Below are positions 16,605-27,344 of a stretch of DNA of 64,000 nt, one piece after another. The position numbers were made by a program, and so were the translations under genes. How positions within the stretch are numbered: position 1 is the first letter of the stretch; each line of letters opens with the position of its first letter. This DNA comes from JAMQPK01 sp963761975 (GTDB taxonomy: Bacteria; Acidobacteriota; Vicinamibacteria; Vicinamibacterales; JAMQPK01): contig CAVXIR010000002.1 of NCBI GenBank assembly GCA_963761975.1, positions 992,001 to 1,056,000 of the forward strand, written 5' to 3'. The notes under the pieces were generated by a model. The model saw only the letters and a list, made by a program, of their open reading frames with translations, made no database searches and was not told where the DNA came from.

Positions 16605-16934
16605 ATGGCACTGAACGATTTTCGCGCAGTTTTTTTGCCTTACTGCGTTGAGCGACAGCCAGACGGGAGGTACGCCATCCTGAATCGAGAGTACAAACCG
16701 GTCGGATTCTGGACGAAGGAGCACATCGACTATGAGAAGTACCCGGTGTTGGTGAAGCTCAAAGGATTCACTCCAGCCTTAGCGTCCAAGCTCTCAGTCA
16801 ATGGGTCGAGAGATGTTGCCCGCGTTTTTCTCTATAACGACGCCAGTAACCCTGTTCGGAGCCGGGCGAACATGCAGGCATACTTGGCCAAGATTGAACG
16901 ACTGGCCAAGCTTGGGCTCAGGTCGCCTTTCTGA
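16605..16934 (+). CDS. small protein found beside IS1-type transposases
   Basis: A 109-residue protein starting at ATG 16605 after GAGG. It reads as a compact folded protein: FRAVFLPYCVERQPDGRYAI, YKPVGFWTKEHIDY, then YLAKIERLAKLGL. It begins 23 bases after the IS1 transposase remnant. Proteins of this general look occur next to IS1-like transposases, from memory rather than from a search. Function unknown. Confidence 0.6.
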   Translation: MALNDFRAVFLPYCVERQPDGRYAILNREYKPVGFWTKEHIDYEKYPVLVKLKGFTPALASKLSVNGSRDVARVFLYNDASNPVRSRANMQAYLAKIERLAKLGLRSPF

Positions 16935-17031
16935 AACTGACCCACTACCAGAATTCCGGGTGGTCGCGACAGTATCCGTCATCGCTGTCATCAGCGTTGG
17001 CAGCGTTCCTAATTCGTCGGGATAATCTCGG

Positions 17032-18689
17032 GGGATCCGTCTCTATCCGACCAGCCTCAAGAGCGATCTCATCGCACCAGTTCGGCCGGCCCTCGTCGTG
17101 CTCGGCCTAGCCGGGGTCTTTCTACTGCTAGTGCTCACTGTCAACTTGTCGACGCTTCTGCTTGCACGCGCTGCGCAACGCGAACGCGAACTGGCGGTCT
17201 CGCGCGCCTTAGGGGCGAGCAGTCTCGCGCTCGTGCGTGCCCTCATGTTCGAAGGGGCAGGCCTGGGCTTTCTCGGTGGCTGTGCTGGTGTCCTGGCTGC
17301 GGTGTGGGGGACTCGTCTGCTTGTCGGAATGGCGCTCATCGATCTGCCGCGCCGCGATTCGATCGCCATGAACTGGCAGGTCGCGGCTGTTATTGTGACT
17401 GCGGGTGTACTGCTCGGCCTGCTCGCCGGAGCCATGCCTGCAGCGTGGGCGGCACGAGCGCGCCTTGAAACGCTGCTCAGCAGCGCTGCCGTCCGCGGCG
17501 GCAGTGGGCACGGCGATTGCGCCAAGGGCTCGTGGTCATGCAGGTTGCGCTCTGTCTCGTTCTACTCAGCGCGGGCGCACTCGTCGTGCGCAGCTTCGGG
17601 CAACTGCTCCACGCTGAGCCAGGCTTCGTCGCGAAGGATGTCTTGACGTTTCGTATCTCGCTCAACCAAGTCGCGTATCCCAATCTTGCCGAGGTCGTCT
17701 CTCTGCAGGAACGCCTGCAACACGCCCTTCGCGCTTTGCCCGGTGTCCAGTCCGTTGGAGGTTCGAACGCGTTGCCGATGACGGCCCAAGTGCCGACCCA
17801 GACCGACGTGAGCATGCCTGGCGCTCCTGGAAACATCGGCAAGGCCGAGATCGACAATCCGATTGTCGACTTGATGATTGCGAGTCCGGGCTACTTCGAG
17901 ACGCTCGGCATCCGTCTCATTGCAGGACGGAGTTTCGACGTGTCGGTACCGAGCGGGGCACGGGAAGTCGTCATCGATCGCCTTCTGGCCCACCGTTATT
18001 TTCAGGGAGCAAATCCGATCGGCAGAACGCTCCAATTCAATACAAAAGATGTGCTGACGATTATTGGCGTTGTCCACCATGCTCGCATGTACCACATCCA
18101 CGAGGACGGCCGGCCCCAGGTGTATGTGCGGGCAGACGACACGATGGCACGCGGATTCTTTTTCGCCGTGCGCACGAGCCGTTCAGCATCCAGCGTTCTT
18201 CCAGACGCACGTGCCGTCGTCCGCCGCCTTGATCCTCAGCTTGCTCTGGCTCAAGTGCGGACAATGGTGGAGATTGTCGACGATGCGCTCCGTCAACAAC
18301 GCATCAGTGCTGTACTCGTGGGTGGATTTGCCTGTGGTGCGCTGCTGCTCGCCGCGATGGGCTTGTTTGGCGTCGTTTCAGGGTCCGTCACGCGGCGGCG
18401 ACAGGAGCTTGCGGTACGACTGGCGCTCGGCGCCACGCATGGTCGCATCGTTCGGCTCGTCCTCGGCGAGGGTGCCCAGTTGGTCGCCCTCGGCCTATTG
18501 ATTGGCGTGCCGGGAATTTACTTTTCGGGTGAGGCCCTCCGCGACGTGCTCGTCGGCATCTCGCCATTCGACGCGCCTACGCTCATGCTGGTTGCCATTG
18601 GCTTGGCGGTTGTGGCGCTCGTGGCGTGTTACGTGCCAGCGCGCCGGGTGGCCACGATCGAGCCGAAAAGCATGCTCAAAGAGGGATGA
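17032..18689 (+). pseudogene. ADOP-type ABC permease, 5'-truncated and frameshifted
   Basis: The C-terminal two-thirds of an acidobacterial duplicated orphan permease. It begins abruptly inside the first FtsX domain (LVVLGLAGVFLLLVLTVNLS), continues through ERELAVSRALGAS, and a one-base loss near 17513 moves the frame. The second half is complete: VVMQVALCLVLLSAGALVVR, a MacB-like periplasmic domain (FETLGIRLIAGRSF), and the closing FtsX domain (RRQELAVRLALGATHGRI to ATIEPKSMLKEG). Such permeases lack their own ATPase. The missing 5' end was probably lost when the IS1-associated segment was joined here. Confidence 0.85.
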
Positions 18690-18841
18690 GACATTGGAAC
18701 GGCGATCGAGCCTCAAGGTCGGTGTCAATCAGCCGCGAAATGGCCCTTGCCGCTCGACCCCGGATCGCAACGAGGCCGTCGGCAAGTGGAAAGCCTCTCG
18801 AATCTCAAATCGCGCACTCACAGCAGTAACGGAGTCATCAT

Positions 18842-21570
18842 CTACTCGCTCTGTAGCGCGATCATCGGGTCGACCTTCGAGGCTGTTTGTGCCGGTAGCC
18901 ATCCCGCGATAAAGGCGACCACCATCAAAATTGCTGCAGCAGACACTGAAATGAACGGGTCATTCGGCTGAAGGCCGAACAAGATTTGATCGAGCACGTC
19001 GCGCCACGCGCGAGATGCGATCAATGCTGCCGGAATTCCGATCGCTGCGCCCGCAAGTACCACACCCAATGTGTCCCGCAACACCATCCTCATGATCGTC
19101 CTGCGCTCCGCGCCAAGTGCCATCCGAATGCCGATTTCAGCAGTGCGTCGGACGACGACGTAGGACATCGTGCCATACAGCCCGACGGCCGCCAGTAGTA
19201 GTGCGATCGATCCAAGAAGGGTCGATAGCCGCGCGAAGAGTGCTTCTTTCGCGACCGATTCTTCTGCTTGGTCGATTTGTGATTTCACCTCAAAGAGTGG
19301 CACCTGTGCGTCGATTTCGCGGGCAGCCTGGCGCACGGCCGGTATCAGTCCGAGTGGATCGTCAACGGTCCGCACCGCAAAAGTGGCTTGCCCAGGCACG
19401 TCCTGTGAAAAGGGCACATAGATGGTCGGCTGGGTGGGATTTCGAAGGTCCGTGTACTTGGCATCACGCGCCATGCCGACGATCTGTATCGGTTCGCCGT
19501 TGGCCGCGCCGAACCAGAGTCGATGGCCGATGGGATTGCCGCCGGCGAAGTCCTGTACCGAGAAGCGCTGGTTCACGACGGCAACTCTCGGAGCAACGGC
19601 GCTGTCGCTTTCCCTGAACGCGCGCCCAAGCAGCAGTGGCATTTCCATCGTCTCGAAGAATTTAGGCGCGACGACGTTGACTTCGGCTTCCATTTCGGAA
19701 GTCGCTCGCACCCCTTCGAGGCTGACGCTGTCGGTCCGGTGACTGAAGCTCAGCAGCGGATGGCGCGAGAGTGTGGCCGACCGCACGCCGGGAATCAACT
19801 CAATTCGCTCGATCAGCCGCGAATAGAGCGCCGCGATTTCCGCTGGCTTGTAGCCATTGAGCTGTGGCTGGACTCGGAACAACAACAGCTTGTCCGCATT
19901 GAAGCCCATCTCCACCGCGTGCAAGCTACGGAGCGTTCCGACAAAAAGACCGGCAGCAATCAAGAGGACCAACGAAACGGCGACTTGTGCGCTGACCAAG
20001 GCTTTCATGAGAGGAGCCAACGCACCACCCGCACCACGTTGTGTGACCTGTAGAAACTCTGCGCGCGTTGCACGAAGGGCGGGAGCGTATCCGAAGAGGA
20101 TGCCGGTGACGATCGCGATGGTGCCGCAGAAGCCGATCATTCGCCAATTCAGCGCGTGCTCTAGCACCAGCGGTCCACTTCCCCAGGGTCGCCAGATGAG
20201 GAGCAGATCGGTGCCCCAAAGGGCCACGGGAAGAGCCGCAGCACTGCCCACGATCGCCAGTAGCATACTTTCCGTGAAGAGCTGCCGCACGAGCCGCCCC
20301 CGTCGAGCGCCGAGTGCGAGGCGCATCGACATTTCCTTCTGCCGAGCGGCTCCGCGCGAAAGCAGAAGGTTGGCGATGTTCATGCACGCGGTGAGCAGTA
20401 CCAGGGCGGCACAGCCCATGAGCAAAAGCAGCGGTTGCGTGTACCGTCGCCGGCCATCCATCAGGCCCTGGCTGCCGGCTTCGGCACGCAACGTGGAAGA
20501 GTCGTCAGGCGTTCGCGTAGACTCGCCTCCACTTGTTCGGCCCTCAGCAGCCATCGCTCGCTGCCATTCGTCGAGCATGCTGTGCTGCATCGTGGCGTTT
20601 AGGTTGGCGGCGGCTTGCTCGCCTGTGATGCCCGGCTTCAGGCGTCCCATCAGCCGCACCCACAGAAAGGCAGGACGCTGCAGGTCCGACGCCTGACCCG
20701 ACATGAGCGGTTCGATTGCGAATGGAAGCGTGAAATCCGGCGATTCAGTGACGTTCAGTGTGCCGGCGAACCCTGTGGGTGTGACGCCGATAATCGTCAC
20801 CATCACTTTGTTGACCATGACAGTTTGCCCGACGATGTGCGGGTCACGATCGAACCGGCGGTTCCAGGTACTCGTCGGTAATTGTCGCCACCGGCGATGC
20901 AGCGGGCCGGTCGTCGCCAGGAGCAATCACTCGTCCGAGCCTTGCATCGACTTCAAGTCCTTGAAAATAATTCCCGGAGACATACTGTCCAGAAACGACT
21001 TCAGCGTTGTCGCCGGAGACAACATTCAGTTGCTGGAGCGGATAGAAGGCGAACAGTTCAGCCAGCGTTTGGTTGGCTTCTTGTAATCGGAGGAATGTGG
21101 GATACGAAAACGAGGGTACTCGTCGCGCGACCGGTCGGCACATCCGTGGTACGGCTTCCGTCCATCCCGGTTCGCATACTCTTGCGACCTTCAAGCCAGT
21201 TGAACAGGACAAGCTCTTGTGGAGCCTGGACAGGTAAGGGCTTGAGCAGGAGTTCATCGATAATGCTGAAAATGGCGGCGTTCGCACCGATGCCTATTCC
21301 CAACGAGAGCACGACAACCGCGGTGAAGCCAGGACTTCGTCGCATCATTCGCAACGCGAACAGAACGTCCTGCCTGATCTGATCCATCCAGTCGGGAACC
21401 CACACACCGCGGGTGTCTTCTTCAGCCTGCGCGACATTGCCAAACTTTCGGAGTGCCGCGTATCGCGCATCTTCCGGCGACATGCCTCGTTCGATGCCGT
21501 CTTGGGTCTCGCGTTCAAGGTGATCGCGGATGTCCGCGTCGAGATCGGTGAGCGGATGGTCCTTCTTCAT
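18842..21570 (-). pseudogene. ADOP-type ABC permease with two frameshifts
   Basis: Three reading frames join into one permease of about 900 residues. The N-terminal cytoplasmic helical domain (LTDLDADIRDHLERETQDGI, then GMSPEDARYAALRKFGN) is followed by membrane helix 1 and the first periplasmic domain. Frameshifts occur near 21130 and near 20868, the latter by one extra C before TGGAACCGCCGG. The remainder, from GQTVMVNKV on, includes both FtsX domains and ends VDPMIALQSE. The gene is third in a minus-strand PadR-ADOP-ADOP unit. The shifts could be real decay or assembly errors. Confidence 0.85.
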
Positions 21571-21588
21571 ACTGACCTCGGCATTCGA

Positions 21589-24132
21589 TCACTCTGCTTT
21601 TAACGTGATTGCCGGGTCCACACGCAACGCGCGTCGGACGGGAACCGCCGTCGCGACAAATGCAGCGGCGCTGAGCACAATGGCGACGATGGCATAGCTC
21701 ACTGGGTCAGCCGGCGACAAACCGAATAGGAACCGTCTCAGCACAACGCCGGCGATCGCCGACAGAGCCAGCCCGGCAACGAGCCCGCCGGCGACGGCCC
21801 CACGGCTCGCCTGAAGCAGCGCCGCGCCGACCTCTCCACGGCTTGCTCCCAAAGCTAATCGGATCCCGATCTCGTGACGACGCTCCTCGACGAGATACGA
21901 AAACACGCCGAAAATGCCGATGATCGCGAGCAGCAGCGCCACGGCGCCGAGACCCGCGGCAATCGTCGCGCCAATCCTCGCATTCTCGAGTGTCTCTGTC
22001 GCGCTCGCCGACAGAGGCGTCAGCGTCACGGTTAACCGGGGATCAATCGTCGCGACCAGCGCCATGATCCGTGGCTCCAGGCCAAGTGCGGTACGCGCGA
22101 GAAGGACGGGCAACCCAGCTGTGGGCGGGACGAGCACCAGAGGCTCCACCTCGCTCAGGGAAGTCAGATGCGCGTCTCGCGCGATGCCCACAATCGAGTA
22201 GGTCCGCTGGTTGCGGTGGAGCGTGAATGTTTTTCCGAGAGCACTCTCCGTTGGCCATATGTGCCGCGCGAGTGTCTCGTTAATGACGGCCTCTCCAGCA
22301 GTCGGGTCATCCGACGCGAGACGCCCTGCAACGAGTCTAAGACCAAGCACGCCGAATGCTGAGGCGGTGAGGGGGACCCACTTGCAGCGAAACGCGACGT
22401 CCGACTGCGGAAGCCCAACTGACGTCGGCCCGCCGTCCGCAGGCAGCATCCCAGCGAGACCCACAGGAAGCGCGCCCTCCTGTATCGCCCGCATGAGCGC
22501 CGCTCGAATGTGTTCGGCGCGTCTGACGTCGACGCTCTCATTCGCCGGCGGTTCGAGCGTCACTGCGGTCGTGCTCTCGAGTGCGTAGTCGGCCGGCGCA
22601 CTGACGGCGTGACCAATGCCGCGCGCCAGGAGCGTGGCACTCAGCACAAGTACTGCGGCAATGGCGATTTGGGTGGCGAGTACGAGCCCTCGTACGCGGC
22701 CTGTCTTGGCCGTCATCGTCGCCGTCGCGCCGCGCCACGCGATCTGGGTCGTGTGCAGCGCTGGTGCGAGAGAGACCAGCAGACATGTGACGATAACACC
22801 GCTCAGCGTAAATGCCGCGACACGCCAATCGGAGGCAAACATCGTCGCCGTGATGTTATCTTCGAGCACGCGCAGCACAGGCGGTACGGCGGCCGTCATG
22901 ACGAACGCACACGCACCAGCGGTCGATGCCATCACGAGCCCTTCGGTCAGGAGCTGCCGGACGATGCGTTCGCGGCTCGCACCCAGCGAGAGACGCACGG
23001 CAATCTCGCTCTTTCGCCTCAGGCTTCTCGCAAGGTACAGATTTCCAACATTTGCGCAGGTCAGCAACAGCACGAGCACAAGACCGGCGCCGATCAGACT
23101 CAACACGACCTTCACGACATCACTGGCCCGCCGGCCCATCGGTGCGGTGCTTGCTAGTGTCACGGAGAGGGCGGGCTGACCGGTTGACTGTCGATATTGA
23201 GCAGTAAGGCGGTCGAGCTCCTCGCGCACCTGCGGCCAGGTTCGCTCGTGTCGAATCCGGCCGGCGAGCATGACACAGCACGCCGAGCCGTCAGCACTCA
23301 GTGTGGCCGCCGATCGACTTGCCCACGCGTTTGCCGAAGACATGTCGACGATGACATCCAGCGGTCTCTCAGCGAGCCCGTCAAACCCACGGGCAGTGAC
23401 ACCCACAATCGTCGTCGCGACGCCCGTCAGCCAGGCCGTGCGGCCGACGATCTGGCGATCCGCGCCAAACACCAGGCGCCAGACACGGTCAGAGATCAGA
23501 ATCCGCGGTCCAGACATCGCCGAGGAGTGACCGAATCCCGAGCCAAGCTGGAGCGGAATCCTGAGCGCATCAATCACATTCTCGCTCGCGAACATACCCG
23601 CCGTGTGCGTGCCGCCAGTGCCGCTGACCGCCCTGACTCTGAAGTGTTGAATCGTGAGCGCGACATAGTCGGCTGCCTTCGCATGGGCGCGAATGTACCT
23701 GTACGCGCCAACGGAGAATCCGTCCGAGACGAAACCGGCAGATGGTGCGACAGCGCGCTCGGCCCCGGCCCTGAAGACCTGCGCACTGTCTGGTACGGCC
23801 CATCCTCGCAGAAACAGGCCGTTGAAGGCCGTGTAGCCGCCGGCCACCAAGCCCAAGCCGATGGCCAGCATCGAGATCACCGCGACAGTGAATCCAGGCT
23901 GTCGACGCATCGTGCGCAGGGCATAGCGGACGTCCTGCGCCAGTTGCTCGAGGATGCGCGGAATCCACACCGCGCGGGTCTCCTCTTGAATCAACGTGAC
24001 ATTCCCGAACTTGCGAAGTGCCGCATAACGGGCCTCCTCCGGCGTCATACCCCGCTCGACGTTGTCCTGCGTCTCCTGCGCGATGTGATCGCGGATGTCG
24101 GCGTCGAGATCATCGAGTGGATGCTTCGTCAT
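21589..24132 (-). CDS. ADOP-type ABC permease (FtsX/MacB-like)
   Basis: 847 residues from the ATG at 24132, which overlaps the PadR stop (ATGA). Order: cytoplasmic helical domain (DDLDADIRDHIAQETQDNVE), membrane helix 1 (PGFTVAVISMLAIGLGLVAG), MacB-like periplasmic domain, FtsX domain 1 (LVLVLLLTCANVGNLYLARS), a second periplasmic domain, and FtsX domain 2 (RRHEIGIRLALGASRGEV) ending LRVDPAITLKAE. The duplicated architecture without an ATPase defines the ADOP group; by analogy with MacB it may transmit force for export of peptides or toxins. The substrate is unknown. It is intact. Confidence 0.9.
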   Translation of the reverse strand: MTKHPLDDLDADIRDHIAQETQDNVERGMTPEEARYAALRKFGNVTLIQEETRAVWIPRILEQLAQDVRYALRTMRRQPGFTVAVISMLAIGLGLVAGGYTAFNGLFLRGWAVPDSAQVFRAGAERAVAPSAGFVSDGFSVGAYRYIRAHAKAADYVALTIQHFRVRAVSGTGGTHTAGMFASENVIDALRIPLQLGSGFGHSSAMSGPRILISDRVWRLVFGADRQIVGRTAWLTGVATTIVGVTARGFDGLAERPLDVIVDMSSANAWASRSAATLSADGSACCVMLAGRIRHERTWPQVREELDRLTAQYRQSTGQPALSVTLASTAPMGRRASDVVKVVLSLIGAGLVLVLLLTCANVGNLYLARSLRRKSEIAVRLSLGASRERIVRQLLTEGLVMASTAGACAFVMTAAVPPVLRVLEDNITATMFASDWRVAAFTLSGVIVTCLLVSLAPALHTTQIAWRGATATMTAKTGRVRGLVLATQIAIAAVLVLSATLLARGIGHAVSAPADYALESTTAVTLEPPANESVDVRRAEHIRAALMRAIQEGALPVGLAGMLPADGGPTSVGLPQSDVAFRCKWVPLTASAFGVLGLRLVAGRLASDDPTAGEAVINETLARHIWPTESALGKTFTLHRNQRTYSIVGIARDAHLTSLSEVEPLVLVPPTAGLPVLLARTALGLEPRIMALVATIDPRLTVTLTPLSASATETLENARIGATIAAGLGAVALLLAIIGIFGVFSYLVEERRHEIGIRLALGASRGEVGAALLQASRGAVAGGLVAGLALSAIAGVVLRRFLFGLSPADPVSYAIVAIVLSAAAFVATAVPVRRALRVDPAITLKAE

Positions 24133-24464
24133 GCGGGCCTCAGCACGCGACCCATCGCGCGGACAAACTTCTCCCACTTGGAGGTTTCCAGTGCGAGCTG
24201 CTTCTTGCCTTTGGGTGTGAGTCGATAGAAATTCGCTTTGCGATTGTTCTCGGAGGTGCCTTCCTCGAAGGCGATCCAGCCTCGTTTGATCAGGCGATGA
24301 AGCGCCGGGTACAGCGAACCTTCCTCGACGAGCAGCACGTCTTCGGAGCTGTGTTCGATCGCTTTGGCGATGGCGTGTCCGTGGGTTGGACCGAGCTGGA
24401 GTGTTCGAAGGATTAGGAGATCGAGGGTGCCTTGGAGCAGTTCAATGCGATCCGGCATAGACAT
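24129..24464 (-). CDS. PadR-family transcriptional regulator
   Basis: 111 residues. The winged helix spans DRIELLQGTLDLLILRTLQL to LTPKGKKQLALE, with the conserved EEGSLYPALHRLIKRGWI recognition-helix and wing. PadR proteins are ligand-responsive repressors; here it is the first gene of the unit ahead of two ADOP permeases, overlapping the next start by four bases. An inverted repeat lies directly upstream of its start, which suggests autoregulation. Confidence 0.95.
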   Translation of the reverse strand: MSMPDRIELLQGTLDLLILRTLQLGPTHGHAIAKAIEHSSEDVLLVEEGSLYPALHRLIKRGWIAFEEGTSENNRKANFYRLTPKGKKQLALETSKWEKFVRAMGRVLRPA

Positions 24465-24471
24465 TCTAGGT

Positions 24472-24489
24472 GGAGACTAGGCCGTCTCC
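24472..24489. promoter_or_regulatory. possible PadR operator
   Basis: GGAGAC TAGGCC GTCTCC is a perfect six-base inverted repeat with a six-base spacer, ending eight bases before the PadR start. Position and symmetry suggest an autoregulatory site. No clear Shine-Dalgarno sequence lies between it and the ATG. Confidence 0.45.
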
Positions 24490-24629
24490 CATAGAGTGTC
24501 AAGGTGAATCCGGATGAGGATGTGACTGGGGGAGGCGCATCCGACCGAAGGCAAGCCAGTGTCAGCGTAGACGACTGCGGAGTCGATCGAGCTGTAGACA
24601 GCAAGCGGCGACAACGCTGATCGCGTGGG

Positions 24630-24707
24630 CTAGCGCCCGCCAAATGCTATGGCAACGGCACCGAGGAGCAGTGCGACGGCGAAGGCTGACAGAATCCATC
24701 GCAGCAT
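24630..24707 (-). CDS. 25-residue single-helix membrane peptide
   Basis: ATG at 24707 follows GGAG by seven bases. The product is a single hydrophobic segment (MLRWILSAFAVALLLGAVAI) ending AFGGR. It lies in the 440-bp gap between the divergent PadR gene and the next ADOP gene, and the rest of that gap holds no visible gene. Small membrane peptides of this kind can regulate transporters, but nothing here shows it. Confidence 0.35.
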   Translation of the reverse strand: MLRWILSAFAVALLLGAVAIAFGGR

Positions 24708-24904
24708 AAAGGGCTCCGTAGCTTCAAAGGTTAGATTAGACACCACTTGTACCGCTTCGGACGAACTGGGAGAGACCGTCCGCCCGTGGGAACCGCAATC
24801 CCAACAACGACCAGAAATCCGCTGACACTGCCAAGATCCGCTCCTTTTCACGGCACGCAGGTTGATACGGTGGCGATAGACCTCCGCCAACAAAGGAGCC
24901 ACAG

Positions 24905-27335
24905 ATGAGTGGGATCGGACAGGACCTGGGATACGCACTCCGAGGACTCAGGAGGAAACCCGGATTCGCTACTGTGGCCATAATCGTCCTGGCTCTCGGC
25001 ATTGGGGCGAATGTGGCAATGTTCACCTTCGTCGATGCCATGCTGTTCAAGCCGTCGCCTTGGAGCCACGACGGTCGCCTTGTGTGGCTCACGTCGTCCA
25101 CCGGCCGCTCCTCAGGGAGCGGAAGCATGTCGCATCCAGATTATGTGACAATCCGCGATCGGGCGAGCACCTTCGCGGGAATCCTGGCGTATTCGGGAGG
25201 TACCGTCTCGGTTGGAAGCGCAACACCGCAGCGAGCGCTTGCCGGAGTGGTATCAGCAAACTATTTTGACACTGTGGGGATTCGTGCGGCACGTGGTCGC
25301 ACGTTCACCGAAGAGGAGGAACGGCTGGGTGCGCAGCCTGTTGTTGTCCTCAGCGATGAATTCTGGAGAACGCAGTTCGGCGCAGACCCCGCGATTGTCA
25401 ACACCAGCGTAACCATTAACGGCACGTCGTTCACGATTATCGGCGTAGCGCCGCCCGGATTCACCGGAATCACATACGCGACAAACCCCGAGCGCCTGTG
25501 GGTTCCTTTGGGAATGCAGAGCCTTGTTATGCGCGCGCAAGCCGATCTAATGAGCGCGTCGGACGTGAGCTGGTTGCGAGTTGTCGGACGGCTTAAACAC
25601 GATACGACCATTGGTCAGGCAGACGCTGAGATGCGGGTCCTCGCGCGTCGATTGAACGCTCCCGGTACTCCACCGGATCGTGAAAAGACGGTGCAGGTGG
25701 TTCCTTTGCGAGGTGGCCTGACGGCTGGGGAGCAAGCGTCGTTGGCGCCAGTGTTCGGGCTGATGTCGGTTGTGCCGGTGCTCGGTACTGCTCGTCGCGT
25801 GCGCGAATGTGGCGAACGGTCTTATGGCTCGCCATGTCGCTCGTGCCAAGGAGTTCGCACTGCGGGTTTCGATAGGCGCCACGCGCGCCCGCCTTGTGCG
25901 CCAGCTGATGGCCGAAGCGTTCGTGATGGCACTGTGTTCGGCAGCCGCTGGATTTGTCATGTCGTTCCTTCTGATTGCGGCTATCACGCGCTACGGCGAA
26001 ATTCCTGCGGATGTCGTGGAACTCGTGAGACCTGATCGGCGAGCGCTCATCGTGGCGGTTATCGCCGCAACGGCGACAACGTTCATATTCGGCTTAGCGC
26101 CAGCTCTGACGGCGACGAGAGTCGGCCTGCTCCCGGCATTAAAGCAGGAAGGTCTCACCGCTACTCCAACGACTGGTCGCCGACGTTTAGTTCGCGGATT
26201 TGTTGTCGCGCAGGTCGCACTCTCGCTCGCTCTACTGGTTACTGCTGGGCTGTTCTTTCAAAGCCTGTCCAAGGCCATGCGCGTCGATCCAGGGTTCGAC
26301 CCTCGTGGAGTCGTAATCGCATCATTCGACCCGGACCCGCAAGGCTATACTGTCGCGCGTCGGGAACAGCTGATCCGTGGTTTTGCGGAGCGCGCATCCG
26401 CATTACCGGGTGTGACTTCGGTTGCATTCACAAGCGCACGACCGCTCAGTGGAGACATGCCAGGGACGACCGCACAGACGGAATCAACGTCGGCTGCAGT
26501 TGTCCTTACGAGGATCTCGCCCAGGTACTTCGACACGTTGCGTCTGCCGCTTGTGCAGGGACGCGAGTTTTCCCTAACCGATTCGATCAATACGCCGCCA
26601 GTCGCCATTGTCAATGAGACCTTGGCACGGCGGTTATGGCCGTCAGCCAATCCGATTGGAAAGCGGCTTCGCGATGCGAACGTGAGCCAGATATGGCGTG
26701 AAGTGGTAGGGGTTGTTCGAGACGCTAAATATCAGACTTTAACTGAAAGGCCTGTCGGCGCGTACTACGTTCCTCTGCTTCAAGATGATCCGGGCGGCAC
26801 TCTATCATTACTCGTCCGCAATAACGGCGATGAACGCGAAATGCTCACGTCGCTCACGGCTGTGGCGCGTAGTCTGGACCCGGCTTTGCCGCTCTTCGAT
26901 ATGCAAACGCTCCAGGAAGATGTCCGGCGCACGACGAGGCTCCGACGTGCGGGGGCGTCATTGCTCACCGTGTTCGGCGGAATGGCACTGCTGCTCGCGG
27001 CGGTGGGGATTTACGCTGTGGCCGCTCATGCTGTCTCGCTGCGGACACGAGAAGTCGGTATCCGCATGGCATTCGGTGCGCGGCCGAACGATGTCTCAAG
27101 AATGTTTGTAGCTGAGAGCGTCACAGTCGCGTTGATCGGGGTGCTGATTGGCCTTGGACTAAGTGCGGGCGCATCGCAAGTCCTCATGACATTCCTGTTT
27201 GGCCTCACAGGAACGGATGCAATGACATTCATGACGGGCTCAGTCCTTGTTATCGCGGTGGTAATCCTTGCCAGCTACATTCCGGCACGCCGTGCCGCGC
27301 GCGTCGATCCATTAGTCGCGCTGCGTTATGAGTGA
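24905..27335 (+). pseudogene. ADOP-type ABC permease with one frameshift
   Basis: Two frames that join near 25785 into a permease of about 810 residues. This copy lacks the N-terminal cytoplasmic domain and starts directly with IGQDLGYALRGLRRKPGF and membrane helix 1. The first frame ends in LMSVVPVLG, and the second continues at LLVACANVANGLMARH with FTSX motif KEFALRVSIGATRARL. The second half is complete and ends AARVDPLVALRYE. A single base gain explains the shift. It forms a plus-strand pair with the next, intact ADOP gene nine bases downstream. Confidence 0.85.
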
Positions 27336-27344
27336 GGTGATGCG

